A stretch of 64,000 nt of DNA from Brotonthovivens ammoniilytica (GTDB lineage Bacteria; Bacillota; Clostridia; Lachnospirales; Lachnospiraceae). Both the position numbers and the translations under genes were made by a program. How positions within the stretch are numbered: position 1 is the stretch's first letter; each line of letters opens with the position of its first letter. The stretch covers positions 682,001-746,000 of the forward strand of contig NZ_JAOQJQ010000001.1 in assembly GCF_025566885.1 (NCBI RefSeq), in the 5' to 3' direction. The notes below the pieces were generated by a model. The model was given only the letters and a program-made list of their open reading frames with translations, did not search any database and had not been told where the DNA came from. Of this stretch, positions 17,539 to 24,613 are shown piece by piece.

Positions 17539-18420
17539 TCAGGCATTCAGCATCCTGTCCACATATAAAAATCCCCAGCAGTTTGGGTTCCCTTTAATTT
17601 CTACAATTGCTTTGTAAAGCTTCAGTTTTACCTCTGTAGGTGTAAGATCCGGATATCTCTCCAGCAGCAATGCGATCATTCCCGTTACAACCGGCGCAGC
17701 CATGGAGGTACCGCTTTTCATAGCCATACCGTTTTGGGACTGAATGCCGCAGCTTCGGATATTCGTTCCAGGGGCAAGTATCTCCGGCTTAATAATACAT
17801 TCCTTTGTGGGACCGGTACCGGAATATCCTTTTTTTAATCCCAGCCGGCTTCCGGCATTTCTGTCATCAATGCTTCCCACTGTAATAATTTTTTTTGCAA
17901 TTCCGGGATAGGTAACCGTATTTTCTCCGGGACCGTTATTTCCGGCGGCAGCTACTACTACAATGCCCTTAGACCAGGCATAGTCAACAATATCCAGAAG
18001 CTTATTCTGATCTGTTTTTTCAGTACTTTCCGCCATACCTACAGATATATTTATAATTTTAATTTTATTTTTCTGATTATTTTTTACAATGTCATCAATG
18101 GCCATAATGACAGAACGGATTTTTCCGTTTCCCCCGGCATTTAATACCTTATATATATGAAACAGGCACCCCGGAGCCACTCCTTGAAATCTGGCCTGGG
18201 GAAGATGGCCGCCGATAATTCCGGTTACATGTGTTCCGTGCCCGTTATCATCATACATTTGGGGCAGTGCATATACATAATCCTGAAACGAAATAATCCG
18301 ACCCTCAAACGCAGCATGGGCAAAAGCACCGGTATCCAGAACCGCTACATGAACACCCCTGCCATATATATTTCTTTCGTAGGCATATTCTGCATGAACT
18401 AATTTCAGAACCCGATTCAT
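17539..18420 (-). CDS. S8 family serine peptidase (subtilase), no signal peptide
   Basis: A 293-residue subtilisin-fold protease with the complete triad: Asp in VAVLDTGAFAH (about residue 29), His in NGHGTHVTG (about 61) and Ser in SGTSMAAPVVTG (about 240); the oxyanion Asn is in AAAGNNGPG. There is no signal peptide and no prodomain, so it resembles intracellular subtilases. AAAAAGGAATTT precedes the ATG. It lies upstream of scpA on the same strand with a 35-base gap, possibly in one transcript, but with no evident functional link. Confidence 0.9.
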   Translation of the reverse strand: MNRVLKLVHAEYAYERNIYGRGVHVAVLDTGAFAHAAFEGRIISFQDYVYALPQMYDDNGHGTHVTGIIGGHLPQARFQGVAPGCLFHIYKVLNAGGNGKIRSVIMAIDDIVKNNQKNKIKIINISVGMAESTEKTDQNKLLDIVDYAWSKGIVVVAAAGNNGPGENTVTYPGIAKKIITVGSIDDRNAGSRLGLKKGYSGTGPTKECIIKPEILAPGTNIRSCGIQSQNGMAMKSGTSMAAPVVTGMIALLLERYPDLTPTEVKLKLYKAIVEIKGNPNCWGFLYVDRMLNA

Positions 18421-18478
18421 AAAATTCCTTTTTATTTTAAGTTATTCCAAATAAGATCATGGGTTCCTTATAATGAAA

Positions 18479-18529
18479 TGCTGAGTCTAAAGATCCAGAC
18501 ACAGCTGCATTTGGATTTTACACTCAGCA
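18479..18529 (-). terminator. Terminator downstream of pnp
   Basis: TGCTGAGT (18479-18486) and ACTCAGCA (18522-18529) pair perfectly, with an inner ATCCA/TTGGAT pairing. It lies 15 bases past the pnp stop. The T-run is short, so part of its role may be protection of the 3' end. Confidence 0.55.
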
Positions 18530-18544
18530 ATCATTCTTTCGTGT

Positions 18545-20647
18545 TTATTTTGACAGCATTTCCGGTTTTACATCTTTCATGCTGAAACTGATTCTGCCCA
18601 TTTTATCTTTGCCAAGGCATACAACCGTTACTATATCACCAAGTGTCAGAACATCTTCTACCCTGTTGATACGTTCTTTGGAAATTTTTGAAATATGAAC
18701 CATTCCTTCTTTTCCCGGAGCAAACTCAAGAAAAGCACCAAATTCTTTAATGCTGATAACCTTCCCGGTAAATATCTGGCCTGCTTCAAAATCAGTTGTA
18801 ATGATTTTAATGTATTCGGAAGCTTTTTCCATAGCTGCAGCATCCAGTCCGCAGATAGAGACATTTCCTTCGTCAGAGATATCAATTTTAACGCCGGTCT
18901 CTTCAATAATACTGTTGATTGTTTTTCCTCTCTGACCTACAACATCGCCGATCTTTTGAGGATCAATCTGCATGGAAATAATTTTTGGAGCAAACTCACC
19001 TACTGTTTTTCTAGGTTCTGCAATTGCAGGTGTCATTACTTCATTTAAAATGTATTCTCTTGCCTCTTTTGTTCTGGCAATTGCTTCTTCTACAATGGGT
19101 CGTGTCAGACCATGAATCTTAATATCCATCTGAATGGCAGTAATACCATCATGTGTGCCGGCAACTTTAAAATCCATATCCCCAAAGAAATCTTCCAGTC
19201 CCTGAATATCGGTCAGCACAAGATAATCATCATCGGTATCACCGGTCACAAGACCGCAGGAAATACCTGCAACTGGTTTCTTAATGGGTACGCCGGCTGC
19301 CATCAGAGACATTGTAGATGCACAGATGCTGGCCTGTGAAGTAGAACCATTGGATTCAAAGGTCTCTGAAACAGTACGGATTGCATACGGAAACTCTTCC
19401 TCTGTTGGAAGTACAGCTACCAGCGCTTTTTCTGCAAGAGCTCCATGTCCGATTTCACGTCTTCCCGGTCCTCTAGAAGGTTTTGTCTCTCCTACAGAGT
19501 AAGAGGGGAAATTATAATGATGCATATATCGTTTCGATGTTACGTTTTCGTCCATACCATCAACTCTTTGTGCCTCTGAAAGTGGCGCCAGTGTTGTAAT
19601 GGTGCAAATCTGTGTCTGACCTCTGGTAAACATAGCGGAACCATGAACCCGGGGAATAATATCCACTTCTGCAGCCAGCGGACGAATCTGTGTCACGGCG
19701 CGGCCGTCCGGACGCTTCTGGTCTTTTAAGATCATTTTTCGCACTGTCTTTTTCTGGTACTGATAAACAGCCTCGCCTAATACTTCCAGCCACTCTTCCT
19801 TCTCAGCAAATGCTTCTTCCAGCTTTTCTGTAATAGCGCGGATATTTTCTTCACGCACCTGTTTTACATCTGTAAATACTGCTTCTTCCATTTCAGCGGG
19901 AGTAACAATCTCTCTGATTGCATCAAACATTTCTTCCGGAATGGCACAGCTTGTGTATTCATGCTTTTCTTTACCAACTTCTGCAACAATCTCATTGATA
20001 AATGCAATAATTGTCTGATTGATATCGTGAGCCATATAAATAGCTTCAATCATTTTGTCTTCTTTAATTTCGTTGGCGCCGGCTTCGATCATAATTACTT
20101 TTTCAGAAGTGGACGCAACTGTCAGCTGTAAATCTCCGCTGTCCCACTGCTCCTGGGATGGATTCACAACAAATTCCCCATCTATCATACCCACCTGTGT
20201 CATAGCGCAGGGACCGCAGAATGGGATATCTGAAATACAGGTAGCAATTGCAGAACCGATCATTGCCACAATTTCCGGACGGCAGGACGGATCTACACTC
20301 ATAACAAGATTATTTAAAGTTACATCGTTTCTGTAATCTTTCGGGAATAGAGGACGCATGGGACGGTCGATAACACGGGCTGTGAGAACGGAATTTTCGG
20401 ACGCCTTTCCCTCTCTCTTATTAAATCCTCCCGGGATTTTGCCTACTGCATACATTTTTTCCTCAAACTCTACGGATAACGGGAAAAAATCAATTCCATC
20501 ACGAGGTTTGTCTGAAGCTGTGGCTGTACTTAATACAACCGTATCACCATAATGCATAAGTGCTGCACCGTTTGCCTGGGCTGCCACTCTGCCGATATCC
20601 ACTCTTAACGTTCTGCCGGCAAGTTCCATTGAATAACTTTTAAACAT
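18545..20647 (-). CDS. pnp: Polyribonucleotide nucleotidyltransferase (PNPase)
   Basis: A 700-residue phosphorolytic 3'-5' exoribonuclease. Two RNase PH domains flank a helical domain (FPLSVEFEEKMYAVGKIPGGF and GRREIGHGALAEKAL are characteristic), followed by a KH domain (GDVVGQRGKTINSIIEETGVKIDI, seen as two shorter blocks around residue 565) and an S1 domain at ~620-690 (GKVISIKEFGAFLEF). AAGGAG precedes the ATG. rpsO lies 270 bases upstream, the same rpsO-pnp order as in enterobacteria, and a long leader hairpin lies between them. Confidence 0.96.
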   Translation of the reverse strand: MFKSYSMELAGRTLRVDIGRVAAQANGAALMHYGDTVVLSTATASDKPRDGIDFFPLSVEFEEKMYAVGKIPGGFNKREGKASENSVLTARVIDRPMRPLFPKDYRNDVTLNNLVMSVDPSCRPEIVAMIGSAIATCISDIPFCGPCAMTQVGMIDGEFVVNPSQEQWDSGDLQLTVASTSEKVIMIEAGANEIKEDKMIEAIYMAHDINQTIIAFINEIVAEVGKEKHEYTSCAIPEEMFDAIREIVTPAEMEEAVFTDVKQVREENIRAITEKLEEAFAEKEEWLEVLGEAVYQYQKKTVRKMILKDQKRPDGRAVTQIRPLAAEVDIIPRVHGSAMFTRGQTQICTITTLAPLSEAQRVDGMDENVTSKRYMHHYNFPSYSVGETKPSRGPGRREIGHGALAEKALVAVLPTEEEFPYAIRTVSETFESNGSTSQASICASTMSLMAAGVPIKKPVAGISCGLVTGDTDDDYLVLTDIQGLEDFFGDMDFKVAGTHDGITAIQMDIKIHGLTRPIVEEAIARTKEAREYILNEVMTPAIAEPRKTVGEFAPKIISMQIDPQKIGDVVGQRGKTINSIIEETGVKIDISDEGNVSICGLDAAAMEKASEYIKIITTDFEAGQIFTGKVISIKEFGAFLEFAPGKEGMVHISKISKERINRVEDVLTLGDIVTVVCLGKDKMGRISFSMKDVKPEMLSK

Positions 20648-20674
20648 ATATCATTCTCCTTTTGAAATAAATTT

Positions 20675-20757
20675 CAGCAGAAGAAACCGAAACTACTGAT
20701 CTATACACAGACTATGCTGTATATACATCAGTGGTCTCGGAAATCCTCCTTCTGCTG
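20675..20757 (-). promoter_or_regulatory. Long hairpin in the pnp leader
   Basis: Four nested arms pair across 83 bases: CAGCAGAAG/CTTCTGCTG (20675-20683 with 20749-20757), CCGA/TCGG (20687-20690 with 20737-20740), CTACTGAT/ATCAGTGG (20693-20700 with 20727-20734, one mismatch in the RNA) and TATACA/TGTATA (20702-20707 with 20718-20723). It ends 28 bases before the pnp start codon. In Escherichia coli a hairpin in the pnp leader is cut by RNase III and used for autoregulation; a similar role here is inference. Confidence 0.65.
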
Positions 20758-20800
20758 CAAGATACACACTTACCAGAAATAAACATACCTGGTAAATAAA

Positions 20801-20822
20801 ATAGAGCGGAGTACCGCTCTAT
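20801..20822 (-). terminator. Hairpin terminator after rpsO
   Basis: ATAGAGCGG (20801-20809) pairs perfectly with CCGCTCTAT (20814-20822) around a 4-base loop. T-rich sequence follows on both strands. It is 95 bases past the rpsO stop, so it could end rpsO mRNA before the pnp leader or allow partial read-through. Confidence 0.7.
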
Positions 20823-20916
20823 TTTTTGATCCAATAGAAAATCTTTTTCAATAGGAAACTTCATTCTCTATTGGTTCAAAACACTCCGTGCAGGATAGCA
20901 CGCTGCAATCCGGAAA

Positions 20917-21183
20917 TTATTTTCTGATACCTAATTTTGCAATCAAAGTACGGTAACCTTCCAGATCTTTTTTCTGAAGATATGCAAGTAAACCACGTCT
21001 CTGACCTACCATTTTAAGAAGACCTCTTCTGGAATGATGATCCTTCGGATGCTCTTTTAAATGCTCGGTAAGTTCTTTAATTCTTGCTGTTAATACTGCA
21101 ATCTGAACTTCCGGTGAACCGGTATCATTGGGTGTTCTGCCATATTCCGCCATAATAGCTGCTTTTTTTTCTTTAGAAATCAT
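20917..21183 (-). CDS. rpsO: 30S ribosomal protein S15
   Basis: An 88-residue protein of standard length, with NDTGSPEVQIAVLTARI, LTEHLKEHPKDHHSRRGLL and GQRRGLLAYLQKKD, the 16S rRNA-binding surfaces of S15. ACAGGAGGTAGAAACA precedes the ATG. It has its own promoter and a leader of about 97 bases that could hold an S15 autoregulatory fold. Confidence 0.97.
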   Translation of the reverse strand: MISKEKKAAIMAEYGRTPNDTGSPEVQIAVLTARIKELTEHLKEHPKDHHSRRGLLKMVGQRRGLLAYLQKKDLEGYRTLIAKLGIRK

Positions 21184-21285
21184 TGTTTCTACCTCCTGTT
21201 TTCAATTATCGCCCTCTAATTGTGTGCTACTAAGTATCAGGTTGGAGATTCCAGACACTGAGTATGGGCTGTTCACACTTTGTTC

Positions 21286-21314
21286 AATATATCATAAATT
21301 TTTCCTAATGTAAA
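21286..21314 (-). promoter_or_regulatory. Sigma-A promoter of rpsO
   Basis: Minus strand TTTACA (21309-21314), 17-base spacer, TATATT (21286-21291) with a TG one base upstream (extended -10). It predicts a leader of roughly 95-100 bases before rpsO. Confidence 0.75.
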
Positions 21315-21391
21315 TAGATATCTTTCTACTTCCTTAAGAGGCCGGCATGTTTCCAAAAAACTTCGTTCCCCTTACTTTCCACAAACACCAA

Positions 21392-22318
21392 TTAAGATGC
21401 TTCATATTTGTCCAGTCTGTCTTTGCAGATCTGAATATCTTTCTTCATCTGCTTTTTAAGTTCTTCTAGAGATCTGAATTTTCTCTCCGGCCTGATATAG
21501 CTGCAGAGAGACACTTTTATGGCTTTATCATAAAGGTTATCATCAAAATCAAAGATATAAGTTTCTACTCCCGCCGGATACTCCCCGTTTACTGTCGGCT
21601 TCTTTCCGATGTTGGATATCCCCCGGTAAATATCACCATTAATCGCTATATGCGCGGCATATACCCCGAAAGGAGGAAGCAGTTTAGCTGCCGGAGGCAG
21701 CAGATTGGCCGTGGGCGCCGCAATGGTTCTGCCAAGCTCATTTCCATGCAGGACTTTACCGCAAAAGAAATATTCATATCCAAGAAGCTCATTGGCTTTC
21801 TCGATCTCCCCCTCCGTCAGCAGCCGGCGAATCCTTGTACTGCTGATATCGGTCCCTTCAAACTGCCGTTTTTCAAAAATTTTTATTTGATATCCGTATT
21901 TAGGGGCACAGCGCTTTAACAATTCATGGTCACCCTGACGTTTATATCCGAATCTGAAATCCGTCCCTGCCACAATTTCTCTGATGGGCATCCGGTCTGC
22001 CAGCATTTTTAAAAATGCTTCTGCATCCATTTTCATAATTTCATCATTAAATGGACACTCAATGACATAATCAATCCCATCTTCATAAAGCAGCTGCATT
22101 TTTTCTTCATCCGTTGTCAATATTTTCATTTCGGAATCAAAATGTACTTTCGGGGAGATACTAAAGGTAAGCACCGCGCTTTTTAATCCCCGCTTTTTTC
22201 CCTCCTTAAGGGCATCCATCAAAAGAGAATGCCCCCTGTGAATTCCGTCAAACTTTCCAAGGGATAAAATCACATCTTCATTAATTTTAAAATCCAGCGT
22301 ATCTTTTATTATCTTCAT
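21392..22318 (-). CDS. ribF: Bifunctional riboflavin kinase / FAD synthetase
   Basis: Converts riboflavin to FMN and then FAD. Residues ~15-160 form the adenylyltransferase domain (LSLGKFDGIHRGHSLLMD; GTDFRFGYKRQGD; ISSTRIRRLLTEGEIEKANELLG) and ~180-305 the kinase domain (GRTIAAPTANL; GVYAAHIAINGDIYRGISNIG; VETYIFDFDDNLYD). The ATG lies four bases past the truB stop. No FMN riboswitch is seen. It is the last gene of the rimP-to-ribF operon. Confidence 0.95.
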   Translation of the reverse strand: MKIIKDTLDFKINEDVILSLGKFDGIHRGHSLLMDALKEGKKRGLKSAVLTFSISPKVHFDSEMKILTTDEEKMQLLYEDGIDYVIECPFNDEIMKMDAEAFLKMLADRMPIREIVAGTDFRFGYKRQGDHELLKRCAPKYGYQIKIFEKRQFEGTDISSTRIRRLLTEGEIEKANELLGYEYFFCGKVLHGNELGRTIAAPTANLLPPAAKLLPPFGVYAAHIAINGDIYRGISNIGKKPTVNGEYPAGVETYIFDFDDNLYDKAIKVSLCSYIRPERKFRSLEELKKQMKKDIQICKDRLDKYEAS

Positions 22319-22321
22319 CCA

Positions 22322-23239
22322 TTACTCCAAAAACATTTTCAGCGGCCGAAAGCTGTTTCGGGCCACATCATACCGGTAAACTGCCTGAAATTTTCCTGAT
22401 GAATCATATATCCGAACAGAATCCTGATCCTGAAAGGAGGATATTTCTGCATTCTGCTCCAGCCAGTTTAAATCTTTTTCTTCCAGTGGATTTCCGTTTT
22501 TTAGGACAACATCAAAAGCCGCATGGGTTCTGGCAGCTGGAAGTGCACGGAATACACTGTCTGTACTTTTTATATAGTCAGACAATGTACCGGCTGCTTT
22601 TGCTGCCTGAAGTTCTTCCAGTAAAACGGCATCTTTCAACATAAATCCGGCCGCCTTTGTCCGAATCAAAGATTCCATACAGCCTCCGCAGCCAAGCATC
22701 CTGCCAATATCATGACACAGCGTGCGGATATAAGTACCTTTGGAACACAATACCCGAAACTCAACCCTTGGAAGCTCCAGGTTCAAAATCTCAATTTCAT
22801 AAATGTGAATTGGGCGGGCCTTTCGTTCCACCGTCTTTCCGGCTCTTGCCAGATCACATAATTTCTGTCCGTTTACTTTCAGGGCAGAGTACATTGGCGG
22901 AATCTGCATCCCGGCCCCAACAAAAGAAGTAATGACTTCTTCTACTCTTTTGGGAGAAACGGTTACTTCATGCCGGGCAGTTACTGTTCCGGAAATATCC
23001 TGCGTATCTGTTTCCGTTCCAAGAAGCAGTACCGCACGATACTCTTTATCACTGTCCATAAGCATATCGCAGACTTTCGTGGCATTCCCAAGGCAGACAG
23101 GAAGGACGCCTGTGGCATCCGGATCCAGTGTTCCTGTATGGCCGATTTTTTTCTGCCTAAAGATTCCTCTCATTTTAGCCACCACATCAAACGAGGTAAA
23201 TCCTGTTTCTTTATTTACTACAATTATTCCATTATACAT
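22322..23239 (-). CDS. truB: tRNA pseudouridine(55) synthase
   Basis: Makes pseudouridine 55 in the T-loop of tRNA. Family motifs: GIIVVNKETGFTSFDVV, the catalytic region KIGHTGTLDPDATGVLPVCLG (Asp in TLDPDATG, shown here in short form), YSALKVNGQKLCDLAR and SKGTYIRTLCHDIG. The length of 305 residues is standard. The start overlaps the nrnA end by eight bases, so translation is probably coupled. Confidence 0.96.
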   Translation of the reverse strand: MYNGIIVVNKETGFTSFDVVAKMRGIFRQKKIGHTGTLDPDATGVLPVCLGNATKVCDMLMDSDKEYRAVLLLGTETDTQDISGTVTARHEVTVSPKRVEEVITSFVGAGMQIPPMYSALKVNGQKLCDLARAGKTVERKARPIHIYEIEILNLELPRVEFRVLCSKGTYIRTLCHDIGRMLGCGGCMESLIRTKAAGFMLKDAVLLEELQAAKAAGTLSDYIKSTDSVFRALPAARTHAAFDVVLKNGNPLEEKDLNWLEQNAEISSFQDQDSVRIYDSSGKFQAVYRYDVARNSFRPLKMFLE

Positions 23240-24197
23240 GTATTCTGTTCTCCAGCTGCAGCTGAATTTCTTTTAGTAAAAGTTCTCTGATCTGTCCGGC
23301 CTCTCCATGCATCGTTATGCCGGCAGCTTTGGCATGGCCGCCTCCGCCAAATTTCTGGGCAACCTCCGATACATCCACAAGATTCCCGGATCTTAAGCTG
23401 ACTTTATAATTGTCTTTTTCATTCTGATAGAGAAAAATGGCTGCCTCTATGCCTTTTACTGACCGCAGCTGACTTACAATCCCCTCTAGATGCTTTGGCA
23501 AGACGCCAAATTGCTCCATTTCATCTTTTGTGATCACAGTATAAATGCATGTATCATTGAGATATCTTTGGCTTTTTAACATTGCCTGGCCAAAAATCCG
23601 AATCTGTTCATAAGTTTTGGTAAAAAATGTATCATTTACAATCGCAGGATAATCAATTCCTTTGTCCATGAGCTTTCCGGCAATCTGCATGGTTTTAGAT
23701 GATGTACAAGAGTATTGAAATACCCCTGTATCATGAATAATACCAAGATAAATACATTCTGCCACAGCTTTGGATATTTTGCTTTCTTCCATCAGATTAT
23801 AAACAAGCTCACTGGTGGAACTTGCATCCGGAAAAATATAATTCACATCAGCAAATTCCAGATTGCTTTTATGATGATCTATGCAGACGGTCTTTTTTGC
23901 TGCACAAAAATACTTTCCCGCCTCTCCTAGACGTTCTGAATCGCTGCAGTCCTGAGCAAAGAAAATATCATAGACTTTATCCTGGCTGCAGTCAGATATA
24001 ATATCGCCTGAGTTTTTTAAAAACTTAAATATATTGGGAACAGGTTCCAGATAAAGGTCCACTGAAATATCAGGATAATTTTCCTTGATATAATTGTATG
24101 TGGCGAGACAGGAACCTGTACAGTCACCGTCCGGACGCACATGTCCGGAGATGGCTGCTGTTTTTACACCTTTTAAAATTTCTTTTAATGAGTTCAT
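23232..24197 (-). CDS. nrnA: DHH-family oligoribonuclease / pAp phosphatase
   Basis: Degrades 2-5-base RNAs and 3'-phosphoadenosine 5'-phosphate in Firmicutes. DHH metal motifs: GHVRPDGDCTGSCL near residue 20, FAQDCSDSERLG, VCIDHHKSNLEFAD and, at the C-terminus, the DHHA1 motif GGGGHAKAAGITM. The 321-residue length fits NrnA. It sits between rbfA and truB, its usual place in this operon. GGGAGTGAACA precedes the ATG. Confidence 0.93.
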   Translation of the reverse strand: MNSLKEILKGVKTAAISGHVRPDGDCTGSCLATYNYIKENYPDISVDLYLEPVPNIFKFLKNSGDIISDCSQDKVYDIFFAQDCSDSERLGEAGKYFCAAKKTVCIDHHKSNLEFADVNYIFPDASSTSELVYNLMEESKISKAVAECIYLGIIHDTGVFQYSCTSSKTMQIAGKLMDKGIDYPAIVNDTFFTKTYEQIRIFGQAMLKSQRYLNDTCIYTVITKDEMEQFGVLPKHLEGIVSQLRSVKGIEAAIFLYQNEKDNYKVSLRSGNLVDVSEVAQKFGGGGHAKAAGITMHGEAGQIRELLLKEIQLQLENRIHV

Positions 24198-24220
24198 TGT
24201 TCACTCCCAGAATACTGCCT

Positions 24221-24598
24221 TTACGCTTTCGTATCATCTTCCGTACAGTGATAGGTCAGTGCGTCAATCTTTTTTGACATTTCAATCCCATACTCAATAG
24301 ACTGGTCCAAAATAAACCGGATTTCCGGTGTATTGCGCAGATTCAGACCTTTGGCAAGACATCTGCGCACATATCCCGCAGCGCTTTTTAAGCCTTCCAG
24401 TGTATTTTTCTGTTCCTGCTCATCTCCAAGCACACTGATAAATGCTTTACATGTCTTTAAATCCGGAGCCACTTCCACCGATGAAATGGTTGTCATGGGA
24501 TGAATCCGCGGATCCTTTATTTCATTCCGGATAATTCCGGAGAGTTCACGAAGAACCTCCTCATTCATCCGGGTATTTTTGATACTGTTTTTTCTCAT
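24221..24598 (-). CDS. rbfA: Ribosome-binding factor A
   Basis: A 125-residue KH-like protein needed for late 30S maturation. The N-terminal basic helix, IIRNEIKDPRI, and the core EVAPDLKTCKAFISVLG are typical, as is LRNTPEIRFILDQSIEYG. AAAAGAGGCAGT precedes the ATG. It directly follows infB, 15 bases apart. Confidence 0.95.
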   Translation of the reverse strand: MRKNSIKNTRMNEEVLRELSGIIRNEIKDPRIHPMTTISSVEVAPDLKTCKAFISVLGDEQEQKNTLEGLKSAAGYVRRCLAKGLNLRNTPEIRFILDQSIEYGIEMSKKIDALTYHCTEDDTKA

Positions 24599-24613
24599 TT
24601 TACTGCCTCTTTT

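Noticed and set aside
21184..21391. FMN riboswitch near ribF
   Set aside because: The interval lies downstream of ribF and upstream of rpsO, and shows a normal promoter but no conserved riboswitch core.
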